The translations under genes were made by a program, and so were the position numbers. Below are positions 16,638 to 27,970 of a DNA stretch of 64,000 nucleotides, piece by piece (positions within the stretch are counted from its first letter, which is position 1; every line of letters starts with the position of its first letter). Location: the NCBI RefSeq assembly GCF_002743375.1, contig NZ_PDZC01000003.1, forward strand, positions 124,001-188,000, written 5' to 3'. Below the pieces are notes generated by a model, which worked only from the letters and a program-made list of their open reading frames with translations, had not been told where the DNA came from and did not search any database. This DNA comes from Sporosarcina sp. P34. GTDB lineage: Bacteria; Bacillota; Bacilli; Bacillales_A; Planococcaceae.

Positions 16638-17945
16638 ATGTCAACTAAACACGAGCAGATTTTGCGTTATATTGAAAGTTTGGCAGTGGGGGAAAAGATC
16701 TCCGTCCGCCAAGTCGCGAAAGTATTGGAAGTCAGTGATGGAACTGCTTACCGTGCGATAAAGGAAGCGGAAAATCAGAAGTTGGTAAATACAATTGAAC
16801 GTGTCGGTACAATCCGAATTGAAAAAAAGAAAAAAGAAAATATTGAACGTCTAACATTTGCAGAAGTCATCAACATTGTAGACGGCGTCGTACTAGGTGG
16901 TCGTGATGGATTACATAAAACATTAACGAAATTTGTAGTAGGCGCCATGCAGCTCGAGGATATGATCCGATATATCGATGCCGGCAGTTTGCTGATCGTA
17001 GGAAATCGTTTGAAAGCGCATGAAATTGCCATTAAAGCAGGGGCAGCCGTCCTCGTGACGGGTGGCTTCGATGCAACTGATGAAGTGAAGCAGCTAGCAG
17101 ACGAAATGAATTTGCCGGTTATATCAACAAGCTATGATACCTTCACAGTAGCGACTATGCTGAACCGAGCGATTTATGATCAGTTGATTGAAAAAGAGAT
17201 TTTATTGGTAGAGGATATTTTGACACCGCTTGCCAGTACTGTGACATTATCTCCTGAAGATTCCGTCGATCAATTTTACGAAGTGAATCATCAAACATCG
17301 CATTCAGCCTACCCTGTTGTAAAATCTGACGGTACATTGGTAGGGATTATTACGTCCCGAGATGTCGTCAGCAATCCGGATGTAGAAACTGTTGGAAAAG
17401 TCATGACGCCAGGTCCCATTACGGTGAACGGAAAAGTGAGTGTTGCATCAGCGGGACACAGTATGATTTGGGAAGGCATTGATCTAATGCCTGTCGTGAA
17501 TGATGCGGGCATTCTAGAAGGAATCATCAGTCGTCAAGATGTTCTAAAAGCATTACAAATGACTCAACGTCAACCGCAACAAGGAGAAACAATTGACGAC
17601 ATTGTCAAGAATCAAATGAAAGCTATAGCCAATTCGCCTGAAAAGATCGAGTTTTCCGTTGTGCCACAGATGACCAATCAATTTGGTTCATTATCTTACG
17701 GAGCGATGCTAACGATCCTGACAGAAGCGGGTAGTCGTACGATTAAGCTTCAAAAACGTGGCGAAAGTGTGCCGGAGAACGTAACGATTTATTTCATCAA
17801 ACAAGTTCAGCTTGGTGCATCGGTAACAGTGGAACCAAAGATTATTCACTCAAGTCGCCGATTCATCAAACTGGAAATCGAATTGATATCGAACGATGGA
17901 ATAGTTGCTAAAGCTATGGGAACTTTCCAGCTTTTCGAGAAATAA
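16638..17945 (+). CDS. ytoI: HTH-DRTGG-CBS-hotdog regulator-like protein YtoI
   Basis: A 435-residue multidomain protein with a winged-helix-like N-terminus (about 1-65, EKISVRQVAKVLEVSDGTAYRAIKEAENQ), a DRTGG domain (about 75-185), a CBS pair (about 190-310) and a C-terminal hotdog domain (about 325-435). The layout suggests DNA or RNA binding controlled by a nucleotide at the CBS pair and an acyl-CoA-like ligand at the hotdog domain. No function is established for YtoI. The start at 16638 follows AAAGGTGA; an in-frame ATG at 16569 lies inside the upstream terminator region. Confidence 0.85.
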   Translation: MSTKHEQILRYIESLAVGEKISVRQVAKVLEVSDGTAYRAIKEAENQKLVNTIERVGTIRIEKKKKENIERLTFAEVINIVDGVVLGGRDGLHKTLTKFVVGAMQLEDMIRYIDAGSLLIVGNRLKAHEIAIKAGAAVLVTGGFDATDEVKQLADEMNLPVISTSYDTFTVATMLNRAIYDQLIEKEILLVEDILTPLASTVTLSPEDSVDQFYEVNHQTSHSAYPVVKSDGTLVGIITSRDVVSNPDVETVGKVMTPGPITVNGKVSVASAGHSMIWEGIDLMPVVNDAGILEGIISRQDVLKALQMTQRQPQQGETIDDIVKNQMKAIANSPEKIEFSVVPQMTNQFGSLSYGAMLTILTEAGSRTIKLQKRGESVPENVTIYFIKQVQLGASVTVEPKIIHSSRRFIKLEIELISNDGIVAKAMGTFQLFEK

Positions 17946-17948
17946 AAA

Positions 17949-17970
17949 AACTGACGTCAATTGACATCAG
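17949..17970 (-). terminator. terminator of ytpI overlapping its stop codon
   Basis: On the minus strand CTGATGTC pairs with GACGTCAG (one G-T pair, AATT loop), followed by seven T residues. The ytpI stop codon lies inside the hairpin. It may also act on the convergent ytoI transcript. Confidence 0.6.
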
Positions 17971-18286
17971 CTTGGTTTAGTTTACTTTCTTCCGCTACAA
18001 ACTGCTTATAATGTTTCTGAGCGTTAAAGTTAAATATAGCAACATATCCACCGAATAAAATGAATATAGCTGACACGATATAGGTTAGCAGACCATCGAA
18101 AATTAGCAATTGATTGATGCCGAAGAAGATCAATAGGGCGCCAAGTGCTGTGCCTGCCAAACTCGCATACATCTTTTTACGGATGGGAAACATATGGCTC
18201 GTGCGGAATTGTCGTGTTTTGAAAACAAAATAGAATACGCCGCAAGCGACGATACCAAAAACAAAAATAAAGTTAACCATTTCCAT
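17957..18286 (-). CDS. ytpI: YtpI family membrane protein
   Basis: A 109-residue protein with three predicted membrane helices (about 3-20, 42-60 and 66-84) and a KTRQFR loop after the first, as in B. subtilis YtpI. The function is unknown. The ATG at 18286 is preferred because GGGGG lies 8 nt upstream. It is convergent with ytoI and divergent from nrnA, the same neighbourhood as in B. subtilis. Confidence 0.8.
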   Translation of the reverse strand: MEMVNFIFVFGIVACGVFYFVFKTRQFRTSHMFPIRKKMYASLAGTALGALLIFFGINQLLIFDGLLTYIVSAIFILFGGYVAIFNFNAQKHYKQFVAEESKLNQADVN

Positions 18287-18405
18287 TAAAAAAGCCCCCA
18301 TTACATACAAAATAACCTGCTACCTAAGCGTTGAGGTTCATTATATATTGTAGCGGCTTTTAATAGGAAATGCGAATACTTGTACAGAAACCTGGGGGAA
18401 TATAG

Positions 18406-19347
18406 ATGAAACGACAAATCATTGACACAATTGAGAAATACGAAAAAATTATTATTCATCGTCACGTCCGGCCTGATCCAGATGCATACGGGTCACAAAT
18501 GGGGTTGAAAGCACTTATTGAAAAGAACTATCCGGAAAAGCAAGTACTCGCAGCTGGAACGCATGATGAACTGTTAAGTTTTTTGGGTGAACCGAACACG
18601 GTGACTGAATCAGATTATGAAGGTGCCTTGGTCATCGTTACCGATACGGCGAACACGGGCCGTATTGATGGATCATTTTACGACAAAGGTGCATTTTTAT
18701 TGAAAATCGATCATCACCCGAACGAAGATCCATACGGTGATGAGCGATGGGTAAATACAGACGCGAGTTCTTGCTCGGAAATGATCTATACAATATATGA
18801 AGAAGGTCAAGCTTCATACAATTGGGAAATGTCCCCAGAAGCCGCACGTTTTTTATTCGCAGGAATTGTTGGGGATACGGGTCGTTTTATGTTCCCGAGC
18901 ACAACAGAAAAGACATTTGAAGTAGCTAGCTCGTTAATCAAGCAACCGTTTGATCGAACGAAATTATTCGCAGGAATGTATGAGATGGATCGTAAAATCT
19001 TGCATTTGCAAGGATATATCTACCAAAACTTTACGATCGATGAAAATGGTGCAGCTTATATTAAATTAACAAAAGAAATTTTGGAGCAATTCGATGTAAC
19101 CGTTTCGGAGACGTCTCAACTCGTAGGGTCACTTGGAGAGGTTAAAGGAATTTGTGCGTGGGTCATCTTTATTGAAGAGCAGAACCAAATCCGTGTCCGC
19201 TTACGTTCAAAAGGTCCTATTATCAATACATTGGCGATGCAGCACAATGGTGGCGGTCATCCACTAGCGTCGGGTGCTTCCGCGTATTCATGGACAGAAG
19301 TAGATGAAATCATCGGTAAACTGCAAGAACTTTGCAGAAACTATTAA
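18406..19347 (+). CDS. nrnA: bifunctional oligoribonuclease and PAP phosphatase NrnA
   Basis: A DHH/DHHA1 phosphoesterase that degrades 2-5-nt RNA and hydrolyses 3'-phosphoadenosine 5'-phosphate to AMP. The 313 residues carry the Mn-site motifs HRHVRPDPDAYGS (His20, Asp24, Asp26), TDTANTGR (Asp80) and IDHHPNEDPYG (Asp102, His103, His104). The DHHA1 motif GGGHPLASGA is near residues 282-291. The start follows a GGGGGAA-type site. dnaE follows after 19 nt, probably as one transcript. Confidence 0.95.
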   Translation: MKRQIIDTIEKYEKIIIHRHVRPDPDAYGSQMGLKALIEKNYPEKQVLAAGTHDELLSFLGEPNTVTESDYEGALVIVTDTANTGRIDGSFYDKGAFLLKIDHHPNEDPYGDERWVNTDASSCSEMIYTIYEEGQASYNWEMSPEAARFLFAGIVGDTGRFMFPSTTEKTFEVASSLIKQPFDRTKLFAGMYEMDRKILHLQGYIYQNFTIDENGAAYIKLTKEILEQFDVTVSETSQLVGSLGEVKGICAWVIFIEEQNQIRVRLRSKGPIINTLAMQHNGGGHPLASGASAYSWTEVDEIIGKLQELCRNY

Positions 19348-19366
19348 GCAGAGCTGAGGGATTGAA

Positions 19367-22300
19367 ATGAACCTGATGTATCCGCAAATTATAACAGGCG
19401 CAGATCTATTGCGTGGAATCGTAAAGTTAGATGAACTGGCTCCTCTTTTGCAAAAAAGAGGGGCTTCTTCTGCTGCTATCGTCAATAGTACATTATATGG
19501 CGTGCGATCATTTAGTAAAATGCTGAGTAAATACGGCATCCGCCCCATAATTGGATTGTCGGTTATGTTAGAAGTCGAAGATCATGAGGTGCTTGTATAT
19601 ATATATGCACAAAACGAAACAGGCTTCTCCAATCTAATGAAAATGAGCAGTGCTATTTCGACACGTCAAGAAGAAAACCTACCACTGAATTGGCTCCATG
19701 CCTATAGAGAAGGGTGCGTTATGATATGTGCGATGACTGATTCATCCTGGGCGAATGCGCGCACTCTACATGTATTGCAGTTACTTACAGAGAACGTTTC
19801 CAACGCTTCAATATTTATTGGAATCAGCCGGCCGGGTGGAGGGGCACATACTGACGAAGCTGCCATCATGCAGTTGAGTGAGGAAAGTCAATTATCCATA
19901 GCGGCTTGTCACGAAACACGCTTTCTTCATAAAGAAGACTTTCCAGCTTATGAAGTCGCAACAGCCATTCGGAAAGGCTATAAATTAAATGATTCAAAAA
20001 AACCGCCTAATCGTTATCGACAAGCGTTTTTGCCTGAAAAACAAGAACTTACAAATTGGTTCAAAGAGTATCCGGAATGGTTGCAGACAACGGAAAACAT
20101 TATGAATTCCTGTAATGTGACCATCCAGAAAGAAGATTTTTTACTTCCCAAGTTTCCTGTAGTGGATGGCAAAAAGTCCATTGAGATGCTGGAAGAACAG
20201 TGTCGGACCGGATTGCAACAACGCTTCCCAACACTATCGCCAGAGTATGAAGAGCGACTACGCTATGAATTATCGATTATTGAACAGATGGGCTTCACAG
20301 ATTATTTCTTAATAGTAGAAGACTATGTATGTTACGCAAAAACGGAAGGAATTTTGGTAGGTCCAGGACGTGGCTCTTCAGCAGGTTCTTTAGTAGCATT
20401 TGCACTTGGTATCACAGAAGTGGATCCTATTATATACGGATTGTTATTTGAGCGCTTCTTAAATCCTGAACGAGTGACCATGCCCGATATAGATATCGAT
20501 TTCGCGGATCATCGCAGAACGGAAGTTGTCAATTATGTGGCGGAAACATACGGCAAACAATATGTCGCACAGATTATTACATTCGGTACACTTTCAACGA
20601 AAGCCGTTGCTCGGAATGTTGCCAGAGTGGTGGATTTCACACCAGAAGAGGTACGCTTCATGTCCAATGAATTGAATAGTAGACAGTCGTTTAAAGAAAC
20701 GATCATGCAGTCCAAGAAATTACGTGACTGGATTCAAGTGGAGCCCCGAAGAAAAATATGGCAACAAGCGGCAGAACGTTTAGAAGATTTACCGAGAAAT
20801 GCATCAACCCATGCTGCAGGTGTCGTGCTTGCTGCGAAACCGCTCGTTCATTATGTCCCATTGCAGATTGGATCCGATGAAGTCTTCTTGACTCAATGGG
20901 CGATGAAAGATGTAGAAGAAGTCGGTTTGTTGAAAATGGACTTTCTCGGGTTGCGAAACCTCACACTACTCGATAGAATCCGTGCCATGATTCAATACAA
21001 TAAAAAGCAAGTCATCGACTTCGGACAGATACCACTCACTGATCAAGCAACATACGCACTATTTAAAGCAGGAGATACAACGGGAATCTTCCAATTTGAA
21101 TCACCTGGTATGCGTCGCGCTCTCCGAACGATACAGCCCGATAACTTTAAAGATATTTACTCAGTCAACGCCTTGTACCGTCCGGGTCCTATGGAGTTTA
21201 TCCCCCTTTATAGTCGTCGGAAAAATGGACAAGAGCCGACGGTATATGACATACCCGAGCTCGAACCCATTCTAGCTGAAACGTACGGCATTATAATTTA
21301 TCAAGAACAGATCATGAAAATCGCGGTGAATATTGCAGGCTTTACTATGGCGGAAGCCGATCTCCTTAGACGAGCGATTAGCAAGAAGAATCAGCAAGTA
21401 TTGGAAGAAGAGCGACAGCACTTTATTGCCGGCGCACGTAAAAAAGGGTTCGATCAAGTGAAGGCAAACGACGTCTATAATCTGATCGTGAAATTTGCGG
21501 ACTATGGATTTCCGAAAAGTCATGCTGTAGCCTATTCCCTGATTTCCTATCGACTGGCATTCTTTAAAGCAAATGAACCGACATATTTTTACGCAGCATT
21601 TTTATCTTCTTTAACAGGAAGTAAAGAGAAGATGACGGAAGTAATTCGTGAAATGAAGGCAAAAGGTATTCCGATATTACCTCCATCAGTTACGAAAAGC
21701 CGCTATTCACATACAGTCGAAGGGCATGCGGTTCGACTAGGTCTAGGCGCTATAAAGGGGGTTACTTTCGCCTTCTATCAGCAATTGGCTGCAGCGCGTG
21801 AAAAGGGGAAGTGGTCTTCTATGTTTGACATGGCAATTGCACTCGGAGCCGATCACTTCACAGAAAAAGCTGTCATTCCATTAATTAAAGCAGGTGCGCT
21901 TGACGATTTTAATCAACAGCGTTCTGTACTTCTTGCTTCAATAGATGCCGCTCATTCCCATGCGTTGTTCATAGGCGACGATATTTTAAGCGATCAGTTT
22001 CAATTTAATTCGCAACCTAAATATACACCGGGCGGCACAATGGATCAGATGACAAAGCTTGGTTTTGAACATGATACATTAGGGTTTTATTTGTCCGAGC
22101 ATCCTGTTGAACAATTGAAGCGAAATGCATCCAGTCAACTAGTGACTATTACATCTCTAGTTTCTTTACGTCAAGGAACTAACGTACACTGTTTGGGAAT
22201 TATTTTGTCGATCAGGCGGATTCGTACCAAAAAAGGCGAAGCGATGGCATTTCTTACGTTACAAGATGAGACTGGTGAAGTTTCCTGTACGTTGTTTCCG

Positions 22301-22435
22301 AAACAATACGCACAGATCAGCGTCCACTTACATGATGGAGCGTTTGTTCAAATTTCAGGAAGCATAGATTTTCGAAATCAATCTGTTCAACTGATAGTAG
22401 AAGAGTTGTTGCCGCTCCATTTTTCGGCGGAATAA
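19367..22435 (+). CDS. dnaE: DNA polymerase III alpha subunit DnaE, degenerate PHP domain
   Basis: In Gram-positive bacteria DnaE extends RNA primers on the lagging strand before PolC takes over, and it is error-prone. The protein has 1022 residues against about 1115 in B. subtilis. The catalytic aspartates are in PDIDIDFADHR (Asp374, Asp376, Asp378); GPGRGSSAGSLV (about 332-343) and GLLKMDFLGLRNL are also family blocks. A C-terminal OB fold begins near residue 940 (VHCLGIILSIRRIRTKKGE). The N-terminal PHP region lacks the usual HxHSxYS and TDH metal motifs. No proofreading exonuclease insert is present. Confidence 0.93.
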   Translation: MNLMYPQIITGADLLRGIVKLDELAPLLQKRGASSAAIVNSTLYGVRSFSKMLSKYGIRPIIGLSVMLEVEDHEVLVYIYAQNETGFSNLMKMSSAISTRQEENLPLNWLHAYREGCVMICAMTDSSWANARTLHVLQLLTENVSNASIFIGISRPGGGAHTDEAAIMQLSEESQLSIAACHETRFLHKEDFPAYEVATAIRKGYKLNDSKKPPNRYRQAFLPEKQELTNWFKEYPEWLQTTENIMNSCNVTIQKEDFLLPKFPVVDGKKSIEMLEEQCRTGLQQRFPTLSPEYEERLRYELSIIEQMGFTDYFLIVEDYVCYAKTEGILVGPGRGSSAGSLVAFALGITEVDPIIYGLLFERFLNPERVTMPDIDIDFADHRRTEVVNYVAETYGKQYVAQIITFGTLSTKAVARNVARVVDFTPEEVRFMSNELNSRQSFKETIMQSKKLRDWIQVEPRRKIWQQAAERLEDLPRNASTHAAGVVLAAKPLVHYVPLQIGSDEVFLTQWAMKDVEEVGLLKMDFLGLRNLTLLDRIRAMIQYNKKQVIDFGQIPLTDQATYALFKAGDTTGIFQFESPGMRRALRTIQPDNFKDIYSVNALYRPGPMEFIPLYSRRKNGQEPTVYDIPELEPILAETYGIIIYQEQIMKIAVNIAGFTMAEADLLRRAISKKNQQVLEEERQHFIAGARKKGFDQVKANDVYNLIVKFADYGFPKSHAVAYSLISYRLAFFKANEPTYFYAAFLSSLTGSKEKMTEVIREMKAKGIPILPPSVTKSRYSHTVEGHAVRLGLGAIKGVTFAFYQQLAAAREKGKWSSMFDMAIALGADHFTEKAVIPLIKAGALDDFNQQRSVLLASIDAAHSHALFIGDDILSDQFQFNSQPKYTPGGTMDQMTKLGFEHDTLGFYLSEHPVEQLKRNASSQLVTITSLVSLRQGTNVHCLGIILSIRRIRTKKGEAMAFLTLQDETGEVSCTLFPKQYAQISVHLHDGAFVQISGSIDFRNQSVQLIVEELLPLHFSAE

Positions 22436-22456
22436 AACATACAAGTATAGTCTCTC

Positions 22457-22507
22457 TGGTCAATCATGACGCAATTCACGTCACGGTTGACCATACTTCG
22501 ACTTTTT
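22457..22507 (+). terminator. hairpin after dnaE, probable terminator
   Basis: TGGTCAA (22457-22463) pairs with TTGACCA (22487-22493), with TGACG/CGTCA inside. A short ACTTTTTAG tail follows. Confidence 0.5.
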
Positions 22508-22574
22508 AGTAAGTGAGCGTTCAGTCGGTAAGAAAAATGACGAAATAAAAACACTTGTAATTTCACGATATTGC

Positions 22575-22603
22575 TTTACGTGGTGCCGACTTTTTTGTAT
22601 GCT
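22575..22603 (+). promoter_or_regulatory. candidate promoter of the GntR-accDA operon
   Basis: TTTACG (22575-22580), a 17-nt spacer and TATGCT (22598-22603). The predicted start near 22610 falls on the operator-like palindrome that follows. Confidence 0.45.
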
Positions 22604-22608
22604 TGTAT

Positions 22609-22631
22609 GCAGGGTGGTCAGACCACTCTGC
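22609..22631. promoter_or_regulatory. GntR/FadR-type operator palindrome
   Basis: The core GTGGTCAGACCAC is perfectly symmetric about one base. With flanking GCAG/CTGC it forms a 23-bp palindrome with a single mismatched pair. TGGT-N3-ACCA is the usual half-site pattern of FadR-subfamily GntR repressors such as LldR and PdhR. It sits at the predicted transcription start, 27 nt before the GntR gene, so autoregulation is likely. Confidence 0.65.
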
Positions 22632-22658
22632 TGAAGGTATGAAAAAGGAGTTCTCCTC

Positions 22659-23321
22659 ATGCAAAATTCACAATCATCATCCAAGCGTTTTTTGGATATT
22701 ATCGGAGAACTACAATCACTGATTAGCGAACAAAAAATCGAATACGGCGATAGGTTACCATCTGAACGTCACCTAGCAGAAAAGCTACAAGTGAGTAGAA
22801 CCGCAGTACGCGAAGCGTTGCGAAGTATGGAATTGCTAGGCCTCATTGAGACGAGGCGAGGCGAAGGGACATTCCTATCCGATTTCAAAAAACATCAATT
22901 AGTGGAAGTTCTCTCGACGTTTATTATGCAGCAAGCACGTTCAATCCAAGATGTAGTGGATACAAGGATGATCCATGAGCGGGCTGCAATTACAACAGTC
23001 ACAGAAAATGAAGAATTGCGCAAGCTTCCTGTTTGGGTAGGCATGCAAAGTAGGTTGAGAGAAGGAGATTCAGTGTTTTCACGTGAAGATATGGTGCGCG
23101 AAACCATTGTCGCTACTGAAAATCGACTCTCCTTAAAAATTTGGTTTTTACTAAAACAGTATAGCGGTGTTTCTTTTGATATAGCCATTGAGGCTGATGA
23201 GGAAATAGCTATAGTGCATGATCTGCTGGATGAAATGATGGCAGGTAATAAGGAAAAAGCCTTAATTTGTTATGAAAAATGGATGGATCAAGTTGAGGGA
23301 GAAAGAAGGGAAACAAAATGA
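22659..23321 (+). CDS. GntR family regulator, FadR subfamily, coupled to accDA
   Basis: A 220-residue transcription factor. The winged helix (about 10-75) has the family blocks [20 protein letters not shown] and [20 protein letters not shown]; the rest is a helical FCD-like effector domain with weak conservation. Its stop codon overlaps the accD start (ATGA), and accD overlaps accA the same way, so the regulator is translationally coupled to acetyl-CoA carboxylase. I infer control of malonyl-CoA supply or a related acid; the ligand is unknown. B. subtilis has ytsJ (malic enzyme) between dnaE and accD instead. Confidence 0.85.
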   Translation: MQNSQSSSKRFLDIIGELQSLISEQKIEYGDRLPSERHLAEKLQVSRTAVREALRSMELLGLIETRRGEGTFLSDFKKHQLVEVLSTFIMQQARSIQDVVDTRMIHERAAITTVTENEELRKLPVWVGMQSRLREGDSVFSREDMVRETIVATENRLSLKIWFLLKQYSGVSFDIAIEADEEIAIVHDLLDEMMAGNKEKALICYEKWMDQVEGERRETK

Positions 23322-24190
23322 GTATCAAACAATTATTTAAAAAGAAATCAAAAGTAGACCAACATACAATGCCTTCTGCCAAAAGTAAAGCAGATGTGCC
23401 AGAAGGAATTATGACGAAATGTCCGGAGTGCAAGCATGTAATATTGACGAAGGACTTGTTGAAGAATGGTAAGGTTTGCCCTTCTTGCCAGCATCATTAT
23501 AAGATGACAGCACAAGAGCGAATCGATCACTTATTTGATGAGGGTAGCTTTGAATCACTGGATGATCATTTGAAAACAGAGAATCCGCTAGATTTCCCTT
23601 CTTATACAGAAAAAGTAGAAGCTGATGCACAAGCAACAGGTTTAAATGAGGCTGTACTGACTGGGGTCGGAAATATTCAAGGATCACAAGTAGCCGTTGC
23701 AGTCATGGATGCACATTTCCGAATGGGGTCTATGGGTTCAGTAGTTGGCGAAAAAATTACCAGAGCTGTAGAGAAAGCTACGGAATTAGGTATTCCTATG
23801 TTAATTTTTTCCGCAAGTGGTGGTGCCCGTATGCAAGAAGGTGTAATTAGTCTGATGCAGATGGCTAAAGTGAGTGTTGCTCTTGAAAGACATGCCAATA
23901 AAGGGTTGTTGTACATTTCCATCATGACCTACCCAACTACAGGTGGCGTGTCTGCGAGTTTTGCCTCAGTTGGCGATATTAATCTAGCAGAGCCAAAAGC
24001 TTTGATCGGGTTTGCAGGGCGTCGGGTAATTGAACAAACCGTACGTGAAAAGCTGCCTGAAGATTTCCAGACAGCGGAGTTCTTATTGAATCATGGACAA
24101 TTGGACGCGGTAGTTCATCGCAATGATATGCCAGAAGAAATGAATAAAATCTTGAAGCTTCACGCACGAAAGGGGGCTGTACTCGTATGA
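23318..24190 (+). CDS. accD: acetyl-CoA carboxylase carboxyltransferase beta subunit
   Basis: Together with AccA it transfers CO2 from carboxybiotin to acetyl-CoA, giving malonyl-CoA for fatty acid synthesis. The 290 residues have the N-terminal zinc ribbon (Cys35, Cys38, Cys54, Cys57: CPEC...CPSC) and the crotonase-fold body with [11 protein letters not shown] and the [10 protein letters not shown] oxyanion region. It overlaps the GntR gene upstream and accA downstream by 4 nt each. AccB and AccC are not in the window. Confidence 0.97.
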   Translation: MSIKQLFKKKSKVDQHTMPSAKSKADVPEGIMTKCPECKHVILTKDLLKNGKVCPSCQHHYKMTAQERIDHLFDEGSFESLDDHLKTENPLDFPSYTEKVEADAQATGLNEAVLTGVGNIQGSQVAVAVMDAHFRMGSMGSVVGEKITRAVEKATELGIPMLIFSASGGARMQEGVISLMQMAKVSVALERHANKGLLYISIMTYPTTGGVSASFASVGDINLAEPKALIGFAGRRVIEQTVREKLPEDFQTAEFLLNHGQLDAVVHRNDMPEEMNKILKLHARKGAVLV

Positions 24191-25140
24191 GTAAAACACT
24201 TGCATTTGAAGAACCTATCGTAAAACTGCGTGAAAAAATTAATGAACTAGAAGAGTATACCGCAGTCAATGACGTAGACCTTTCATCTGAAATCGTCAAT
24301 TTAAAAAATCGGCTAGTTAAGTTGGAAACAGAAATCTATGAAAGTATGGAGCCTTGGGATCGTGTGCAAGTTGCCCGACACCCTGAAAGACCGACGACGA
24401 TGGATTATATTACTCGTTTGTTCGAAAACTTCATCGAATTTCATGGAGATCGCAACTTTGGAGATGATGAAGCGATAATCGGTGGAATCGCCTCATTTGA
24501 AGAAATGCCTATTACAATCATTGGCCATCAGCGTGGAAAAGACACGAAAGAAAATGTTAAAAGAAACTTTGGTATGCCGCACCCCGAAGGATATCGTAAA
24601 GCGCTTCGCCTAATGAAGCAAGCGGAAAAGTTCCATCGTCCTATTATTTGTTTCATCGATACAAAAGGTGCGTATCCAGGTAAAGCGGCAGAGGAACGAG
24701 GACAAAGTGAGGCAATTGCACGGAATCTAGTTGAAATGGCAGGTTTGAAAGTCCCTGTTATCTCCATCGTTATTGGAGAAGGGGGAAGTGGAGGTGCGCT
24801 GGCTCTGGGTGTGGCAAACCATATTCATATGCTTGAAAACTCTACGTACTCCGTTATCTCCCCGGAAGGTGCAGCGTCTATTTTGTGGAAAGATTCATCA
24901 CTGGCTAAACAAGCAGCAGAAGCGATGAAAATCACTGCACCCGATTTGAAAGAAATGAATATTATTGATGAAATCATTCCTGAAGTACTTGGCGGAGCGC
25001 ATCGCGATGCTAATAAACAGTCGTTGGAAATCCGTAGCACACTACGAAGATCACTGAAAACATTAGGCGAATTGACATCAGATGAATTGATCGATAATCG
25101 ATATAATAAATTCCGGAGTATTGGCGTCTTTTCGGAATAA
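24187..25140 (+). CDS. accA: acetyl-CoA carboxylase carboxyltransferase alpha subunit
   Basis: The alpha half of the carboxyltransferase; it forms an alpha2-beta2 tetramer with AccD and binds the carboxybiotin arm. The 317 residues have a helical N-terminus (about 1-60) and the crotonase-type body with [27 protein letters not shown] and [11 protein letters not shown]. It starts inside the accD stop (ATGA) and ends with an efficient terminator, closing the GntR-accD-accA operon. Confidence 0.97.
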   Translation: MSKTLAFEEPIVKLREKINELEEYTAVNDVDLSSEIVNLKNRLVKLETEIYESMEPWDRVQVARHPERPTTMDYITRLFENFIEFHGDRNFGDDEAIIGGIASFEEMPITIIGHQRGKDTKENVKRNFGMPHPEGYRKALRLMKQAEKFHRPIICFIDTKGAYPGKAAEERGQSEAIARNLVEMAGLKVPVISIVIGEGGSGGALALGVANHIHMLENSTYSVISPEGAASILWKDSSLAKQAAEAMKITAPDLKEMNIIDEIIPEVLGGAHRDANKQSLEIRSTLRRSLKTLGELTSDELIDNRYNKFRSIGVFSE

Positions 25141-25164
25141 AAGATGCGGGCAACCGCATCTTTT
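25139..25164 (+). terminator. terminator after accA
   Basis: AAAAGATGCGG pairs with CCGCATCTTTT across a GCAA tetraloop, directly behind the accA stop codon. Confidence 0.9.
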
Positions 25165-25185
25165 GCTCGTACATACAAGACATAA

Positions 25186-26163
<978 letters not shown>

Positions 26164-26201
26164 TTAGTCAGAATCGACATGACACAGAGGAGCGATAAGT
26201 A

Positions 26202-27962
26202 GTGAGAAAGACAAAAATTGTGTGTACAATCGGCCCAGCAAGTGAATCATATGAAGGACTACTAAAGCTGATTGACGCAGGGATGAACGTTGCACGTCTA
26301 AACTTCTCCCATGGCACCCAAGAAGAGCATAAAGTACGTATTGAAAGAATCCGCAAAGCAGCAGCAGAAAAAGGAAAAGTAGTAGGAATTCTACTTGACA
26401 CGAAAGGTCCTGAAATACGGACGCATAAAATGAAAGACGGTCAAATCGAATTGGTGCGTGGACAAGCAGTAGATATTTCGATGCAAGAAGTACTCGGCAC
26501 TGCTGAAACATTTTCAGTTACCTACGAAAAGTTAATTCATGACGTGGACCGTGGTTCATTTGTCCTGCTTGATGATGGGTTAATCGAACTTGAAGTAACA
26601 GGTAAAGATACAGAAAAAGGTTTGATTCACACGAAAGTGATCAACGCAGGTCCATTAAAAGATAATAAAGGTGTTAACGTTCCGAATGTTTCCGTTCAAT
26701 TGCCGGGAATTACGGATAAAGACAAAGAAGATATTTTGTTCGGTATTGAACAAGGTGTCGATTTTATCGCGGCTTCTTTTGTACGTCGTGCATCTGACGT
26801 CATTCAAATCCGTGAACTATTGGAAAATAATAATGGTGGACATATCCATATCGTACCGAAGATTGAAAATCAGGAAGGTGTCGACAATCTCGATGCAATC
26901 CTTCAATTATCTGATGGTCTGATGGTTGCTCGTGGAGATCTAGGAGTAGAAATTCCAGCTGAAGAAGTTCCTTTAGTACAAAAAATGATGATTCGTAAAT
27001 GTAACCAATACGGTAAACCAGTTATTACAGCCACTCAAATGTTGGATTCTATGCAGAGAAACCCACGTCCTACACGTGCGGAATCAAGCGATGTCGCCAA
27101 TGCGATTTTGGATGGTTCAGATGCTGTCATGCTGTCGGGTGAGACGGCGGCTGGTTTATATCCGGTCGAATCCGTAAAAATTATGTGCAAGATCGCACTC
27201 TCTACTGAAGAATCTATGGACTTCCATTCTGTCGTTTCCACAAGAACGAGAGAAAAAGAAGGAAATCTTACAGAGGCAATCGGACAAGCAGCATCTTATA
27301 CAGCACTAAACTTGAATGTAAAAGCAATTTTAGCACCAACTGAAAGTGGTCAAACAGCGACGATGATCGCAAAATACCGTCCAGGTGTTCCAATTATTGC
27401 GGTTACACGTTCTGAAGTGGTTTCCAATAAGCTGACGCTAGTTTGGGGAGTGTATCCAATCGTTGGAAAGAAAGCGCTCGACATCGACGGGATCCTTCAG
27501 GAATCAGTCGAAGAGAGTGTAAAACATCAATATGTAACACATGGAGATGTAGTCATCATTACAGCGGGGGTACCAGTTGGTGAAGCGGGTACGACGAACT
27601 TGATGAAATTACATGTAATCGGTGATTTAATCGGTCGTGGACAAGGCATCGGCAAAAACGTTGCTTTCGGTAAAGCGAAAGTCATCAAGAATTCACAAGA
27701 AGCATTGACACAAATTAAAGAAGGCGACATTATTGTTACGCATTCTACAGACCGTGATATGTTTGCAGCGCTCGAACGCTGCGCAGGTATCATTACTGAA
27801 ACGGGCGGTTTGACTAGTCACGCCGCAGTGGTTGGTTTGAGTCTTGGTATACCTGTTATCGTAGGAGTGGAAAATATCACATCGGTTATTAAAAATGGCA
27901 GTGATATTACAATGGACGCAGCGAGTGGTGTGATCTACAACGGTCACGCAAAAGTATTGTAA
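26202..27962 (+). CDS. pyk: pyruvate kinase with C-terminal PEP-utilizer-like domain
   Basis: Converts PEP and ADP to pyruvate and ATP. The protein has 586 residues, the long form typical of Bacillus and Geobacillus. The catalytic barrel carries [19 protein letters not shown] and the signature around [21 protein letters not shown]. After the allosteric domain comes an extra domain of about 110 residues (about 475-586) related to the PEP-utilizing phosphohistidine domain, with [14 protein letters not shown] holding the His. Translation starts at GTG 26202 after GAGGAG. It is co-transcribed with pfkA. Confidence 0.97.
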   Translation: MRKTKIVCTIGPASESYEGLLKLIDAGMNVARLNFSHGTQEEHKVRIERIRKAAAEKGKVVGILLDTKGPEIRTHKMKDGQIELVRGQAVDISMQEVLGTAETFSVTYEKLIHDVDRGSFVLLDDGLIELEVTGKDTEKGLIHTKVINAGPLKDNKGVNVPNVSVQLPGITDKDKEDILFGIEQGVDFIAASFVRRASDVIQIRELLENNNGGHIHIVPKIENQEGVDNLDAILQLSDGLMVARGDLGVEIPAEEVPLVQKMMIRKCNQYGKPVITATQMLDSMQRNPRPTRAESSDVANAILDGSDAVMLSGETAAGLYPVESVKIMCKIALSTEESMDFHSVVSTRTREKEGNLTEAIGQAASYTALNLNVKAILAPTESGQTATMIAKYRPGVPIIAVTRSEVVSNKLTLVWGVYPIVGKKALDIDGILQESVEESVKHQYVTHGDVVIITAGVPVGEAGTTNLMKLHVIGDLIGRGQGIGKNVAFGKAKVIKNSQEALTQIKEGDIIVTHSTDRDMFAALERCAGIITETGGLTSHAAVVGLSLGIPVIVGVENITSVIKNGSDITMDAASGVIYNGHAKVL

Positions 27963-27970
27963 AAACATAC

